From Haliea sp. E1-2-M8 (GTDB lineage: Bacteria; Pseudomonadota; Gammaproteobacteria; Pseudomonadales; Halieaceae), in the NCBI RefSeq assembly GCF_030649675.1, contig NZ_JAUTDR010000019.1:25526-89525 (forward strand): DNA of 64,000 nucleotides, written 5' to 3'. Each line of letters starts with the position of its first letter. Position 1 is the first letter of the stretch. Positions 53,107-62,435 of the stretch are shown piece by piece. Under the pieces are notes generated by a model. The model was not told the DNA's origin. It was given only the letters and a program-made list of their open reading frames with translations, and did not search any database. A program made the translations under genes and the position numbers.

Positions 53107-55372
53107 GACTCGAACCATAGGTCTCTCGTTAATGGTACTGTCACTGCTTCTTCCCCGCGCCAACACGGTATTCGCCGCACAGGGTGCCCTTGAGGAAATT
53201 ATCGTCACCGCACAGCGCCGTGAAGAGAACTTGCAGGAATCGCCAATTTCCATTACTGCTCTCAACTCCAGAATGCTGAAGGAGATTCGCGCGACGGACG
53301 TCGAGGGCATTTCTAACTACACGCCCGGCCTCCTCATCACCCCCACCGTGGGTGGTTCGGTCAACGCCTCCATCAACATCCGTGGCGCCGCCAACAGGAA
53401 CAACAACCTGAGCCGGGACAACTCGGTGGGCATGTACCTCAACGGGGTACCCATCGCCAAAACCAGCGGTGCGATTTTCGATGCCGTCGACATCGAACGC
53501 ATGGAGGTGTTGCGCGGCCCCCAGGGCACCCTGTATGGCAAGAACACCATTGGCGGCGCAATCAACATTATCACTCGCAAGCCTTCCGGGGAACTCGGCG
53601 GTTCGGTGCAGATTGGCGCCGGAAATGAGGGCCTGCTCGAAGCCCGCGGCTCACTCGACCTCCCCGCCTACGGCACCATTGGCGAAGGCATCGGTGAGAT
53701 CAGGGTCCGGGGTTCGGCTTTTTACCGGGAGCGCGACGGATTCTATGACAACGACTTCGAGGGACTGCAGGACTTCGACAACCGCGACCAGGATGGCGGG
53801 CGCCTCGATATTGCGATCCAGCCCAGCGATTCCCTAGTGATCGAATACGGCTACGACTGGTTCTCGGCGGACCAGCGGCCGACCATGCTGGCGCTCTATG
53901 ATTCCACTACCTTCCAGTTTGTGATTCCACCGCTGTATCCGCTGGTAGACGCTGCCACCAGCCAGAAGCGACCCGACAGCATCGCCGCGAACAGTGCGGA
54001 AACCAGCGACGTCGACATCCGCGGCCATGCCCTGACGTTATCCTATGAGCTTCCGGACACCGCCCTTGGCGACCTCACACTGAAATCCATCACCGGCTAT
54101 CGGGACCTCGATACGCTCAGCGTCTCCGACTTCGACGGCACCAGTCTCGACCTCTTCCGCTTTACTCTCGACAACGAGTTCGAACAGTTTACTCAGGAAT
54201 TACAGCTGGTGGGCAGCACTGAAAGCCTTGAGTACGTTCTCGGCCTGTTTTACTACGAGGATGAGTGGTTCACCCATAACCCCCGGTGGATATTCCAGTT
54301 CGGTGGCAACAACTTTGACATCAGCGACCGGGGAGCAGACGACACCTCCAAGGCGGTATTCGGACAGATGACCTGGACGCCCGATGCTTTCGAGCGGAAA
54401 CTGGACATTACCGTCGGCGGCCGCTGGACCAAAGAGACCAAGGAAGTGCACTCAGTGTGGGTTGACCGGAGCGTTTTCGATGTGGACCCGACTGCCCGCG
54501 ACGCCGGCGTGTTCCAGCGCGACGCACAGGATATGCCCGTGTACGATGCCCGAGGTGACTTCATACCGATCGAGGCGAAAGACAGCTGGACCGAGGTCAC
54601 GCCGATGGCCACCGCAAGGTGGACTTTCTCCGACCAGGTCAATGGCTACCTGAAAGTGTCCACCGGCTTCAAGAGCGGCGGTTTCAATGGTGTCGCCGCC
54701 ACTACAGATGCCTTCAGGACGCCTTTCGACCCGGAAAAGATGCTCACCTATGAAGCGGGGCTCAAGACACGCCTGCTCGACCAGCGGCTGCAGCTCAACA
54801 TGTCTGCCTTCTACAATGACTACAGTGATTTTCAGGCGAGCAGACTCAATCGCGAAGCCAGCATCCTGATCGTCAACGCCGGCGAGGCGACCATGAAGGG
54901 CGCGGAATTGGAACTGACTGCACAGCTCACACCGACCCTGCGCTTCATACTCAACTATTCGTGGCTTGACACGGAATACGACGAGTTTATCGATGGCAAC
55001 GGCAATGACATCTCTGATGAGCGATACTTCACTTACTCCCCGGAGCACTCGGTGTTCACCTCACTGCGCTACGAGCTGGGTGAATTCGACTGGGGTACGC
55101 TGGTTGCACAGGCCGACTACGCCTGGAAGGACGATTACTTCACCAACATAGAGTCCGACCCGACCACAGATGTTGAAGACTATGGGCTGGTAAATGCTCG
55201 GTTGGAGCTGCGCGAGATCCCGTTGGGCGGTGGCAAGGCGCGCATCGCGGCCTGGGGTCGCAACCTCACGGATGAGGAATACTGGCACACGGGGATCAAT
55301 CTTCAGGTTTTCACGGTCAACCAGTGGGCTGACCCCCGGAGCTACGGTGTGGAATTCGAATACGAATTCTGA
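53087..55372 (+). CDS. TonB-dependent receptor 5
   Basis: 761 residues from the ATG at 53087 (AAGGA upstream); an in-frame ATG at 53072 is also possible. Signal peptide (cleavage near TVFAAQ), TonB-box-like LEEIIVTAQRREEN, plug with IERMEVLRGPQGTLYGKN, and a barrel ending in YEF. It overlaps the MFS gene by 20 bases and is likely co-transcribed with it. This is the entry step of the 51.7-61.7 kb catabolic locus. Confidence 0.94.
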   Translation: MHKRQHKTRTIGLSLMVLSLLLPRANTVFAAQGALEEIIVTAQRREENLQESPISITALNSRMLKEIRATDVEGISNYTPGLLITPTVGGSVNASINIRGAANRNNNLSRDNSVGMYLNGVPIAKTSGAIFDAVDIERMEVLRGPQGTLYGKNTIGGAINIITRKPSGELGGSVQIGAGNEGLLEARGSLDLPAYGTIGEGIGEIRVRGSAFYRERDGFYDNDFEGLQDFDNRDQDGGRLDIAIQPSDSLVIEYGYDWFSADQRPTMLALYDSTTFQFVIPPLYPLVDAATSQKRPDSIAANSAETSDVDIRGHALTLSYELPDTALGDLTLKSITGYRDLDTLSVSDFDGTSLDLFRFTLDNEFEQFTQELQLVGSTESLEYVLGLFYYEDEWFTHNPRWIFQFGGNNFDISDRGADDTSKAVFGQMTWTPDAFERKLDITVGGRWTKETKEVHSVWVDRSVFDVDPTARDAGVFQRDAQDMPVYDARGDFIPIEAKDSWTEVTPMATARWTFSDQVNGYLKVSTGFKSGGFNGVAATTDAFRTPFDPEKMLTYEAGLKTRLLDQRLQLNMSAFYNDYSDFQASRLNREASILIVNAGEATMKGAELELTAQLTPTLRFILNYSWLDTEYDEFIDGNGNDISDERYFTYSPEHSVFTSLRYELGEFDWGTLVAQADYAWKDDYFTNIESDPTTDVEDYGLVNARLELREIPLGGGKARIAAWGRNLTDEEYWHTGINLQVFTVNQWADPRSYGVEFEYEF

Positions 55373-55549
55373 GTTAGCAACCCTTCAGTCCAGGGTGTTT
55401 GATGACGCCATCGCCATCTTGCCTTGCCACAACCCTCGCAGCCGTCGCATAATCCGGGGCGTCCTCGGCGCCTGCCTGGCAGGCGCTGCAGGCCCGCGCC
55501 ACGCCGCAATAACCTCACCCCCGTGACTAAGATAGTAAGTAGGTAGCCT

Positions 55550-56464
55550 ATGGGCAGATGGGAGTACATTGAGGAGTTCATCTGTGTTGTAGAGACCGGA
55601 AGTTTCACCAACGCAGCGGAACGACTGGACGTTTCCAAATCCTTTATCAGCAAACAAGTGTCGCGCCTGGAGGACAGACTGCAGGCACGACTCCTGCAAC
55701 GCAGCACCAGGCGTCTCACGCTCACCGAGGCCGGCGAGGTTTTCTATCGCTATTGCAAGTCGATGGCGGATAACTACGCCGAAGCGGAATCGGCTCTGTC
55801 GGAGATGCTGGAAGGCCCGCGGGGCACACTCAAGATAGCCATCAACAGCCGCTACGGTGTACACTACATGGCCAACGTTGTGGCTGCGTTCTCACACCGA
55901 CACCCCGAATTGTCGGTTGAAGTCCACTCCAGCTTCCACGATGTGGATATTATCCAAGGCGGCTTCGACCTGAACATCCGCTATGGCAAACTGGAAGACT
56001 CCAGCATGATCGCGCGCAAGCTCGGTTGCTACTCGCTGTGCCTCTGCGCCAGCCCGGAGTATTTCGAGGAATGGGGAGTCCCCCAAACACCGGAAGACCT
56101 GCAGTCACACAATTGCCTGACGCCGCCAGAGCGCTACTGGCTTTTCAATACCCGCTCACCCGAACCCTTGAAAGTCAAAGTTCACGGCAACTGGCTGAGT
56201 GAGGATGGCGCGACCCTTCTGGCCGCCGCGCGCGAGGGTATTGGCCTGGTACAACTGCCTGACTTCTATGTGGAGGATTCCATCAGGAAGGGGCGACTCA
56301 TGAAGCTCAACCACCTGCCCTGGAGTCGCTACGAGCGCGAAACCTGGGCTGTGTACCCGCACACCCGGCACCTGTCGGCCAAAGTGCGGTATTTCATGGA
56401 CTTTTTCAGTGACTACATAAAGACCCAGCTGAGGCCCCACAGAAGCCGCTTTGTGAGTCACTGA
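55550..56464 (+). CDS. LysR-family transcriptional regulator
   Basis: 304 residues. The N-terminal winged helix (about 5-65; TGSFTNAAERLDVSKSFISKQV) and C-terminal periplasmic-binding-like effector domain (about 90-300) are complete. It sits between the MFS-TBDR pair and the minus-strand catabolic operon, convergent with the latter, and is the natural candidate regulator of both. No typical T-N11-A site was pinned down. Confidence 0.93.
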   Translation: MGRWEYIEEFICVVETGSFTNAAERLDVSKSFISKQVSRLEDRLQARLLQRSTRRLTLTEAGEVFYRYCKSMADNYAEAESALSEMLEGPRGTLKIAINSRYGVHYMANVVAAFSHRHPELSVEVHSSFHDVDIIQGGFDLNIRYGKLEDSSMIARKLGCYSLCLCASPEYFEEWGVPQTPEDLQSHNCLTPPERYWLFNTRSPEPLKVKVHGNWLSEDGATLLAAAREGIGLVQLPDFYVEDSIRKGRLMKLNHLPWSRYERETWAVYPHTRHLSAKVRYFMDFFSDYIKTQLRPHRSRFVSH

Positions 56465-56492
56465 AGGCGCCCTCAGCGAGCCGGTCGCTCAG

Positions 56493-56879
56493 TCAGTCCT
56501 TGACACGCTCGATAACCTCGATGCTGTAACCATCAAGGTCGGTGATGAAGGCAACAATAACGGGCCACTGTTCAAGCCGCTGTGGCGCCGAAACCACTTT
56601 GCAGCCACAGGCCTCGACCTCGCGACAGATACCTTCTATGTCATCGCAATAAAGGTAGAGCTTCCACAGGGCATTGCCGTGATCAATCGGCGGCACCACG
56701 TCATCGCGCTGCGCCAGCTGAATCTTGCCGTCCGAGCCCTCTGCGCCGAGAATGATCTCCTCGGCACCCGGTATGGAAATGCGCTGTTGCTCCTGCAGTC
56801 CCAGCACATCGCGATAGAAGGCCGCTGATTTTTCGAGATCAGCCACGCTGATACAATACTGCCCTACTCTGCTGGTCAT
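56493..56879 (-). CDS. Glyoxalase/bleomycin-resistance (VOC) family protein
   Basis: 128 residues of a single VOC metalloenzyme domain: ISVADLEKSAAFYRDVLG, WKLYLYCDD and ITDLDGYSIEVIE with the C-terminal Glu ligand. Members include glyoxalases, extradiol dioxygenases and epimerases. The ATG shares one base with the SDR stop (TGATG); a GTG three bases earlier is possible. As last gene of the catabolic operon it may act on a ring-cleavage or isomerization step. Confidence 0.88.
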   Translation of the reverse strand: MTSRVGQYCISVADLEKSAAFYRDVLGLQEQQRISIPGAEEIILGAEGSDGKIQLAQRDDVVPPIDHGNALWKLYLYCDDIEGICREVEACGCKVVSAPQRLEQWPVIVAFITDLDGYSIEVIERVKD

Positions 56880-57745
56880 CACGACTCCGGTAATTGAGGG
56901 TTCCGACGTGCCAGAATATTCTCTGTGCGATCCTTGATCCTGGCATCCTGCGCTTCACTGGCAGGAAGAATCCAGAACTTTTTATCCAGCATACCCTGGA
57001 GACAGGTTTCGGCAACTTCCTCCGGCTCAGTAAGCTGCAGGTTCTGAATGCCCGAGGCCCTGGCCAGGTCCTTCATCGAGGTGTAGGCTAGCGGCTCGTC
57101 ATCATCGCGCAGATCTCGCGGGCGATTGCGCATTGAGCTGAGTATATTGGTATTCACCAGGTGAGGACCCGGAAAGAGCACATGAGCCTGTAGCGCGGAT
57201 TCCTCCAGCAGGAGCTGGTAGTGCAATACCTCCGACATACTGGTTACAGCCGCCTTGGTCGAGGCATAGATCGGGGTAGTGGGCAGGGAACTCAGGCCAC
57301 CGTTGCCCGATGACGTGTTGACCACATGGCCGCTCTTGCCGTGCTCCAGCATGCCCGGGAGAAACGCCCTGATACCGTTTGCCACGCCCATGACATTGAC
57401 CTCGAAGCCCCAGCGCCAGTCGTTCGACGTGAGGGACCACATCCTGCGCTGAGCCTCCTTGATCCCCACGCCAGCGTTATTGCAAAGAATACGGACCTCT
57501 CCGTAACACTCCGTCGCCCGACGCTCCAGCTCCCCCATGGCCTCTGGAGAGGTAACATCCGCCCGCTGGGGGTTGACTTCCAGGCCCTCACTGCGCAAGG
57601 TCTCGGCCGCCTCCTCCAAAGCGGTTTCCTCTATGTCCACCATGCTGACCTTTGCACCTGCCGTCGCAAAGCGGCGGCAAAGGTGGTACCCCACCCCGGA
57701 GGCCCCGCCCGTCACCACGGCATGCATACCGTCCAGCTCAGCCAT
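56879..57745 (-). CDS. Short-chain dehydrogenase/reductase 1
   Basis: 288 residues of a classical SDR: cofactor loop TGGASGVG (about 11-18), NNAG, the catalytic Ser in VNTSSGNGG and YASTK with catalytic Tyr/Lys. The Asp after beta-2 (MVDIEE) suggests NAD+ preference. The ATG at 57745 lies eight bases inside the acetoacetate-decarboxylase-like gene. It probably oxidises an alcohol intermediate in the catabolic pathway. Confidence 0.92.
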   Translation of the reverse strand: MAELDGMHAVVTGGASGVGYHLCRRFATAGAKVSMVDIEETALEEAAETLRSEGLEVNPQRADVTSPEAMGELERRATECYGEVRILCNNAGVGIKEAQRRMWSLTSNDWRWGFEVNVMGVANGIRAFLPGMLEHGKSGHVVNTSSGNGGLSSLPTTPIYASTKAAVTSMSEVLHYQLLLEESALQAHVLFPGPHLVNTNILSSMRNRPRDLRDDDEPLAYTSMKDLARASGIQNLQLTEPEEVAETCLQGMLDKKFWILPASEAQDARIKDRTENILARRNPQLPES

Positions 57746-58562
57746 GGGCGCGCACCCCTTCACCGGCGACGGCCACGTCGATACCGGCCAGTCCAGGGGT
57801 ATCGTAACGCTGATCAATGAAGTCCAGCAGGTTCTCGCCCGGAATTTCCTCCAGGATCTGTCCACTCGTGCGGGTGCTGCCTTCCGCGAGCTGCATACTC
57901 AGGACTTCAAGCACCGGCACGTCCACCAGCGGATCATAGACGCTTTCTCGCAGAATCACCTCGGGTTGCTCGACCTCGAAAACCCGGGTGTAATTCCGCT
58001 CCCAGTTCAGCCGCGTCAGGTACACGGGGCCGTCAAAGGCATCCGCACGGTCAATGCTGGGGAGGGCCTTGTGACAGAAAAAGTATTCGGTGAACGGCTC
58101 CGGCTTCGGCAGTTCCCGGCCCACCTTGCCGCGCATTTCCAGGAAGTTGATGCCGTGGCGCCCCATACAGGTTCGGATGGCATCGCCATCGCGCTCCATG
58201 GTCGCCACTTCTGCGAGTTTTTTGGGCTCGCCAAAGCGCTCACGGCCACCGATTACCACGAACTCGCCCTGCATCGGCATGGCCAGAACATAGTGGCCCA
58301 CGGTGTCTTTGTAGCGGCACTTTACGCCCACTGTGGCAGCCCCCACGCTGACATCCTCAGTCGGGCTGACGTGCATCGTCACGTTGGCGTGCTGGATAAA
58401 GATATGCGGTTCATCCCCGGCTTCGAGCGGCTTGGGCAACAGCGCCGCGTGAATCGCGGGGTCGGTAACATATGTGGAGCGCAGAGACGTCACCGTACAG
58501 TCGAGTCCCGCGCTGCTTTGTGCAGTATGGTGGGGGTTACGCACGAATCGTAGCTGTGCCAT
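57738..58562 (-). CDS. Acetoacetate decarboxylase-like protein
   Basis: 274 residues. The family's active-site Lys region is recognised in GGRERFGEPKKLAEV (about 110-124), and Glu/Arg-containing motifs around it agree with the acetoacetate decarboxylase fold. Many such proteins are not true decarboxylases but hydrolase/aldolase-type Schiff-base enzymes. The ATG has AAGGAG seven bases upstream. In this operon it may cleave a beta-keto or ring-opened intermediate. Confidence 0.85.
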   Translation of the reverse strand: MAQLRFVRNPHHTAQSSAGLDCTVTSLRSTYVTDPAIHAALLPKPLEAGDEPHIFIQHANVTMHVSPTEDVSVGAATVGVKCRYKDTVGHYVLAMPMQGEFVVIGGRERFGEPKKLAEVATMERDGDAIRTCMGRHGINFLEMRGKVGRELPKPEPFTEYFFCHKALPSIDRADAFDGPVYLTRLNWERNYTRVFEVEQPEVILRESVYDPLVDVPVLEVLSMQLAEGSTRTSGQILEEIPGENLLDFIDQRYDTPGLAGIDVAVAGEGVRAHG

Positions 58563-58619
58563 GTTGATCTCCTTTATCGTTGTCGAATTGCATTCGCGGG
58601 GGGGAAGAGTCTCCTCCGT

Positions 58620-59570
58620 TCAGTCGGCGTAGAACTGTGCGAAATAGCGACGGTAGCGCATGATTGGCCCGTCGCCGTCGCACAACAGTGGGTCCTTCAG
58701 GTGAAACTTGTGCTGCCAGATGGGGATATCACCCTCCAGACCGCGCTGACCGTTGGTACTGGCAATGCTCTCCCGCAGCGCCTTGTGTTCGAATGAATCA
58801 TCGGGGACACGCTTGTGGGTGTAGGCGAAGCGCACTTCCACCGTTTCCGAATCCACCGGGGTGACCAGCACCTGCAAGAGGTAATCGACGAGGCCCCGGA
58901 AACGGGTCCACTTCTGTCCGGCGCCGTTCTGTACCACATCGATGGCACTGTCGATTTCCATCATCTCGCCGTCGGCATTCCTGACCTTGCGACGCCCCTC
59001 CACATGACTGCGCCGGATGTGGCCCTCGTATGTGGTTTCGCCTTGGGGTACGGCCTCCATGGAGTGAACATACTTGAAGTGCGCGATGTCGACGCCGTTC
59101 TCCGCGATCTCCTGGGGGTGCGAGTTGAAGGCCCAGAAATAGCGTTCCTGCTCCACCCACTCGGGATCGTCGATCTCGTCCAGGGGCAGCACCTCGAAAT
59201 TGGGCGGGACATCGTCCGGGTGATACCAGGCCCAGATCACCTCGTTTTCCTCACACACGGGATAGGTCTTGAGACAACTAGAATCCTTCGCCTTGGGCGG
59301 GATATTCGTGGCGTAGGGAATATCGGTGACCCTGCCCTCGCGGTCATACTGCCAATGGTGGAAGGGACAGCGGATCGATTCGCCGACGACCTCGCCACCA
59401 TATCCGAGGTGCGCGCCCAGATGGGGACAGGCGGGGTCGACCAGGCCAGGCTGGCCGCTGTCGGTCCTGAACAACACCATCTCGCGATCGAAGTAATGTA
59501 TCGGCCGAACATCGCCGGGGGAAAGCTCATCGGAATAACCGACGCAGTACCAGCCAAACGGTATGGACAT
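58620..59570 (-). CDS. Rieske non-heme iron oxygenase (KshA-like)
   Basis: 316 residues. Rieske [2Fe-2S] ligands are CPHLGAH (about 48-54) and CPFHHW (about 69-74); the mononuclear iron site is DIAHFKYVH. Length and layout resemble the oxygenase component of 3-ketosteroid 9alpha-hydroxylase and related monooxygenases. The ATG at 59570 gives the normal start; a GTG 18 bases earlier overlaps the amidohydrolase gene. The reductase component is not encoded nearby. This is the likely ring-attacking enzyme of the locus. Confidence 0.9.
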   Translation of the reverse strand: MSIPFGWYCVGYSDELSPGDVRPIHYFDREMVLFRTDSGQPGLVDPACPHLGAHLGYGGEVVGESIRCPFHHWQYDREGRVTDIPYATNIPPKAKDSSCLKTYPVCEENEVIWAWYHPDDVPPNFEVLPLDEIDDPEWVEQERYFWAFNSHPQEIAENGVDIAHFKYVHSMEAVPQGETTYEGHIRRSHVEGRRKVRNADGEMMEIDSAIDVVQNGAGQKWTRFRGLVDYLLQVLVTPVDSETVEVRFAYTHKRVPDDSFEHKALRESIASTNGQRGLEGDIPIWQHKFHLKDPLLCDGDGPIMRYRRYFAQFYAD

Positions 59571-59580
59571 GGGAATTCGC

Positions 59581-60780
59581 TCACGCACTGGCAGCCTCCT
59601 GCTTGACCACAAAATCGGATTTGGCCGGGCCGATCCGCGCCGCAATACCCTCGAGGCGCTTGCGATCCAACTGGTAGCAGTCAATCGCGTTTGTCCCCAG
59701 AATCAGGTCCGCCTCACGCTCCGGCATGCCGCCGAAAAACTCGACCAGGCGCTCGTGGGTGTGCGGCCAGGCCCCCTCGGGGTGCGGGTAGTCTGTACCC
59801 CACATGATATTTCTGATGCCAATATCGTGGCGCACCGCCATAGAGCCCTCATCGAACAGCGCGGAAGCACCTACCCAGCAATTGCGCCGGAAGTATTCAC
59901 TAGGCTTCATGGTCAGGTTGCTGCGGAAATCACCCAGCTTGCCAGAGGTGTGTTTCACCGAGGCGCGCACATCCATCAGCTCCAGCATGTGCGGGATCCA
60001 GAACTCACTCACTTCCGTGAGCGCGAAATGCAGCTTGGGAAACTTCTCGAAAACCCCGCCGAAGATCAGGTGCCAGAGCGGCCGCGCGGCCCACCAGGCG
60101 AACTCGGTGAGGTAGACACCGACCGCGCCCGGCAGCTCAAAATCGTAGTCGGGAGAGGGGCCCGAGTGAGTGTGCACGACCATTCCATGTTTTTGGCAGA
60201 ACTCCCAGATCGGGTAGTACTTGGGGTGGTTGTAGGCATCGTACTCGCCCATCAGGGCGGGAATCAGAATACCGCGCAGGCCGTTGTCATAGGCCCACTT
60301 GACCTCGGCCAAGGCTACATCAACATCGTAGAGCATGAGCACGATAGCAAGCCCGATGCGCCGATCCGGGTCCTCGCGGCAGAACTCCGCGATCCAGCGA
60401 TTGTGGGCCCGGGCGCCGGCCCACTGCTTCTCCGGGTCCACACCCCAGGGACGGAGGCCCAGACCCGCGCCGAAAGGCGGCGCGTTCATTTCGGTGATCC
60501 CGTCAGGAAACAGCACCTCGGCCGCCACGCCGTCGGCATCAATGACACGCTCCCGCACCGCGCCGTTCCAGGCGCCCTTGAGCCGGTCTTCTATACCCTG
60601 GCGCCAGTGGTCATTGAACTCCGAGATCAGGAATTTTTCTTCCGCCTTGCGCGTCATTTCGCGCTGTATGGGCAGTGCTTCGTCAAAATCCTTATGAAAA
60701 CGGGCATCCAGATAGTCCCGGTAGCCCTCCATAGGTAAACCCGCGTGACCATCAGTCGAAACAATCAGATAACGATCCAT
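59581..60780 (-). CDS. Amidohydrolase_2 family metal-dependent hydrolase
   Basis: 399 residues of the ACMSD-like amidohydrolase_2 family: STDGHAGL at the N-terminus, the HTHSGPSPDYD segment and the late GTDYPHPEG metal motif. Members decarboxylate or hydrolyse ring-cleavage products in aromatic and terpenoid catabolism. The ATG at 60780 has GGAGG five bases upstream. It is the first gene of the Rieske-ADC-SDR-VOC operon. Confidence 0.92.
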   Translation of the reverse strand: MDRYLIVSTDGHAGLPMEGYRDYLDARFHKDFDEALPIQREMTRKAEEKFLISEFNDHWRQGIEDRLKGAWNGAVRERVIDADGVAAEVLFPDGITEMNAPPFGAGLGLRPWGVDPEKQWAGARAHNRWIAEFCREDPDRRIGLAIVLMLYDVDVALAEVKWAYDNGLRGILIPALMGEYDAYNHPKYYPIWEFCQKHGMVVHTHSGPSPDYDFELPGAVGVYLTEFAWWAARPLWHLIFGGVFEKFPKLHFALTEVSEFWIPHMLELMDVRASVKHTSGKLGDFRSNLTMKPSEYFRRNCWVGASALFDEGSMAVRHDIGIRNIMWGTDYPHPEGAWPHTHERLVEFFGGMPEREADLILGTNAIDCYQLDRKRLEGIAARIGPAKSDFVVKQEAASA

Positions 60781-60871
60781 AAAAGCCTCCAGCATCTATG
60801 CTTCAACAGGCTAGCCGCCTTGCGAGGCCAGATAAACCAACGGCGGTGCCATGATCGTTTTTGCCCAGAGG

Positions 60872-61690
60872 CTAATCAGCCGGCCCCTGCACAAGCCGAG
60901 TACGCTGGAAGCGCCCCATACGCGCCAGGGCCCTCGCGCGGGTATTGAGGAAGCGGAAACGCAGGCTGCTGAAACGGTTGTGCCAGCCGGGTACCAGGCT
61001 AGGACGACGACCGAGCGCTGTCAGTCCCGAATTCACGACGTCCGCTGCATCCATGCCATAGTCGACGCGCTCGGAGCGTGTGGCACCGGGGGAGAGCACG
61101 AGTACGTCCACTCCCCGTTCCGACAGCTCGTAAGACAGCGCCTCACCCGCTGCGAGCTGGAAGGCCTTGCTGGCAGAATACTCGACCATGTAGGGAACTG
61201 ACATGTGACCGGCGATAGAGCCGACCTGGATAATGCCGCCCCGGCCTCGCCGCGCCAGGTGACACGCAAAATAATGTAACAGGCGCAACTGCACCTGTGT
61301 ATTGAACTCCACCAGCTTCTCTATCTGGGACCAGGGGCGGTCTATAAAGTGGCCGTGATGGCTGCTTGCCCCCGCGTTGTTGACGAAAAGCCCCAGGTCG
61401 ACGTTGCCGGTACGCTCGAGAAGACGTTCCAGATCCTCATGTCGTGTGAGGTCACAGGATAAATGGAGGCAACGAATACCGTGCGTACGCTCCAATAGCC
61501 CGGCCTGCTCCTTGAGTCTCGTAGCGTTTCGCGCCACAAGTATCAAATTGAAATGCTCCGCCGCCAGGCGTTCAGAGAATGCCTTACCGATACCAGCGGA
61601 GCTACCCGTCACAAGCGCCCACGGGCCATATCGCTCGCGCAAATCATTGACCACCTTCTGCCTCCAGATTGAAACATCAGGCTCCATCAT
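60872..61690 (-). CDS. Short-chain dehydrogenase/reductase 2
   Basis: 272 residues. Cofactor loop TGSSAGIG, NNAGASS, catalytic Ser in VGSIAGHM and YSASK are intact. The N-terminus has about 20 extra residues before the Rossmann fold and the C-terminus a basic tail, as in membrane-associated ketoreductases acting on lipids or steroids. It is upstream of the amidohydrolase gene on the same strand, separated by 91 bases. A second ATG lies one codon in. Confidence 0.9.
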   Translation of the reverse strand: MMEPDVSIWRQKVVNDLRERYGPWALVTGSSAGIGKAFSERLAAEHFNLILVARNATRLKEQAGLLERTHGIRCLHLSCDLTRHEDLERLLERTGNVDLGLFVNNAGASSHHGHFIDRPWSQIEKLVEFNTQVQLRLLHYFACHLARRGRGGIIQVGSIAGHMSVPYMVEYSASKAFQLAAGEALSYELSERGVDVLVLSPGATRSERVDYGMDAADVVNSGLTALGRRPSLVPGWHNRFSSLRFRFLNTRARALARMGRFQRTRLVQGPAD

Positions 61691-61991
61691 GGCACGGCAT
61701 GGACGTTATTTTTTTGCCTCCAGGGAAACACTACGTTTCCCGAGGCGTCGCGAGTTCCATCAGAAGACGCCTGACAGCGATTAATCCAGAGCACGCCGCC
61801 TGGCGTGGGCATGTTAGGCACGTAAGCTGGAGGCAATATGCAACTGACACTCGACACCTACGCGAAAGACGCTCCCAGGCAGGCCTCGCAGGAACTCTGT
61901 ATCATTGGGTAACATCAGTCCAATGGCGTCCGAACAACAGGCACAGCGTGCTTAACTTGGTGTCCAGGAAACCCGGGGTAGGTCAGCTTGA
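61691..61991. other. Non-coding stretch upstream of the integrase remnant, 301 bases
   Basis: Six-frame reading shows only short, unrecognised frames. It may contain decayed upstream parts of the integrase gene, but I see no motif that proves it. The promoter of the minus-strand SDR gene must also lie at its left end. Confidence 0.4.
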
Positions 61992-62297
61992 ATCGCCCTG
62001 CAGCCTGCCGTACCTTCGGTTTACAGCGACCAGCACCAAGACCAGTACCTGTTCTACAACCGACAGTTCACGCCCTACATCAAGGAGGACGGTACAACAT
62101 CTGGCTTCGACTCTATATGGCAACGGTACATGCGCAAGGCAGTCGACACCGGGATCCTGAAGGAATCCTTTACCGAGCACGATCTACGCGCCAAGGCCGT
62201 TGAAGGGGAGTCGCTGGAGGTAGCGTCGAAGCTGCTGAGGCACACCTCTACCCAGGTCACTCAGAAGCATTACCGACGCGGTGTTGAGACTATCTGA
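61992..62297 (+). pseudogene. C-terminal remnant of a phage-type tyrosine integrase
   Basis: An open stretch of 101 codons without a start. Its sequence is the typical end of phage integrases: FYNRQFTPYIKEDG, SGFDSIWQRYMRKAV, FTEHDLRAKA (His-x-x-Arg) and LLRHTSTQVTQKHYRR with the catalytic His and Tyr. The N-terminal and first catalytic Arg regions are lost. It ends 92 bases from the tRNA-Lys fragment, the usual place for an integrase that uses that tRNA gene as its attachment site. Confidence 0.8.
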
Positions 62298-62302
62298 CCG
62301 AT

Positions 62303-62333
62303 TCTATTAGACAGGTCTGGATCTATTAGACAG
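62303..62333. repeat. 12-base direct repeat near the att site
   Basis: TCTATTAGACAG occurs at 62303-62314 and again at 62322-62333, a 19-base period. Short direct repeats beside att cores often serve as integrase arm-binding sites; that use here is inference. Confidence 0.45.
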
Positions 62334-62337
62334 AGAC

Positions 62338-62360
62338 AAAAAAGGCTCCCGCAGGAGCCC
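62338..62360 (-). terminator. Rho-independent terminator facing the minus strand
   Basis: Stem GGCTCC/GGAGCC with a four-base loop (62344-62359) is followed on the minus strand by six T. It lies about 30 bases after the CCA end of the tRNA-Lys fragment and has the form of a tRNA-gene terminator. Confidence 0.75.
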
Positions 62361-62388
62361 TTCTAAGTCTTTGTTTTTGTTCGGGAAA

Positions 62389-62435
62389 TGGTGGGCCGTG
62401 CTGGATTCGAACCAGCGACCAATTGGTTAAAAGTC
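62389..62435 (-). other. tRNA-Lys(TTT) 3' fragment, integration site duplication
   Basis: On the minus strand this 47-base stretch runs from the anticodon loop (GACTTTTAACCAATTGG) through the T-arm (GGTTCGAATCC) to the acceptor stem end with CCA, matching tRNA-Lys with anticodon TTT. The D-arm and 5' half are missing; the adjoining bases are unrelated. Such 3' halves are left when an element integrates into a tRNA gene and rebuilds the intact copy at its other end. Confidence 0.85.

Noticed and set aside
57537..58553. A 338-codon plus-strand frame opposite the decarboxylase-like and SDR genes
   Set aside because: No domain recognisable; both opposing genes have active-site motifs and good ribosome-binding sites.
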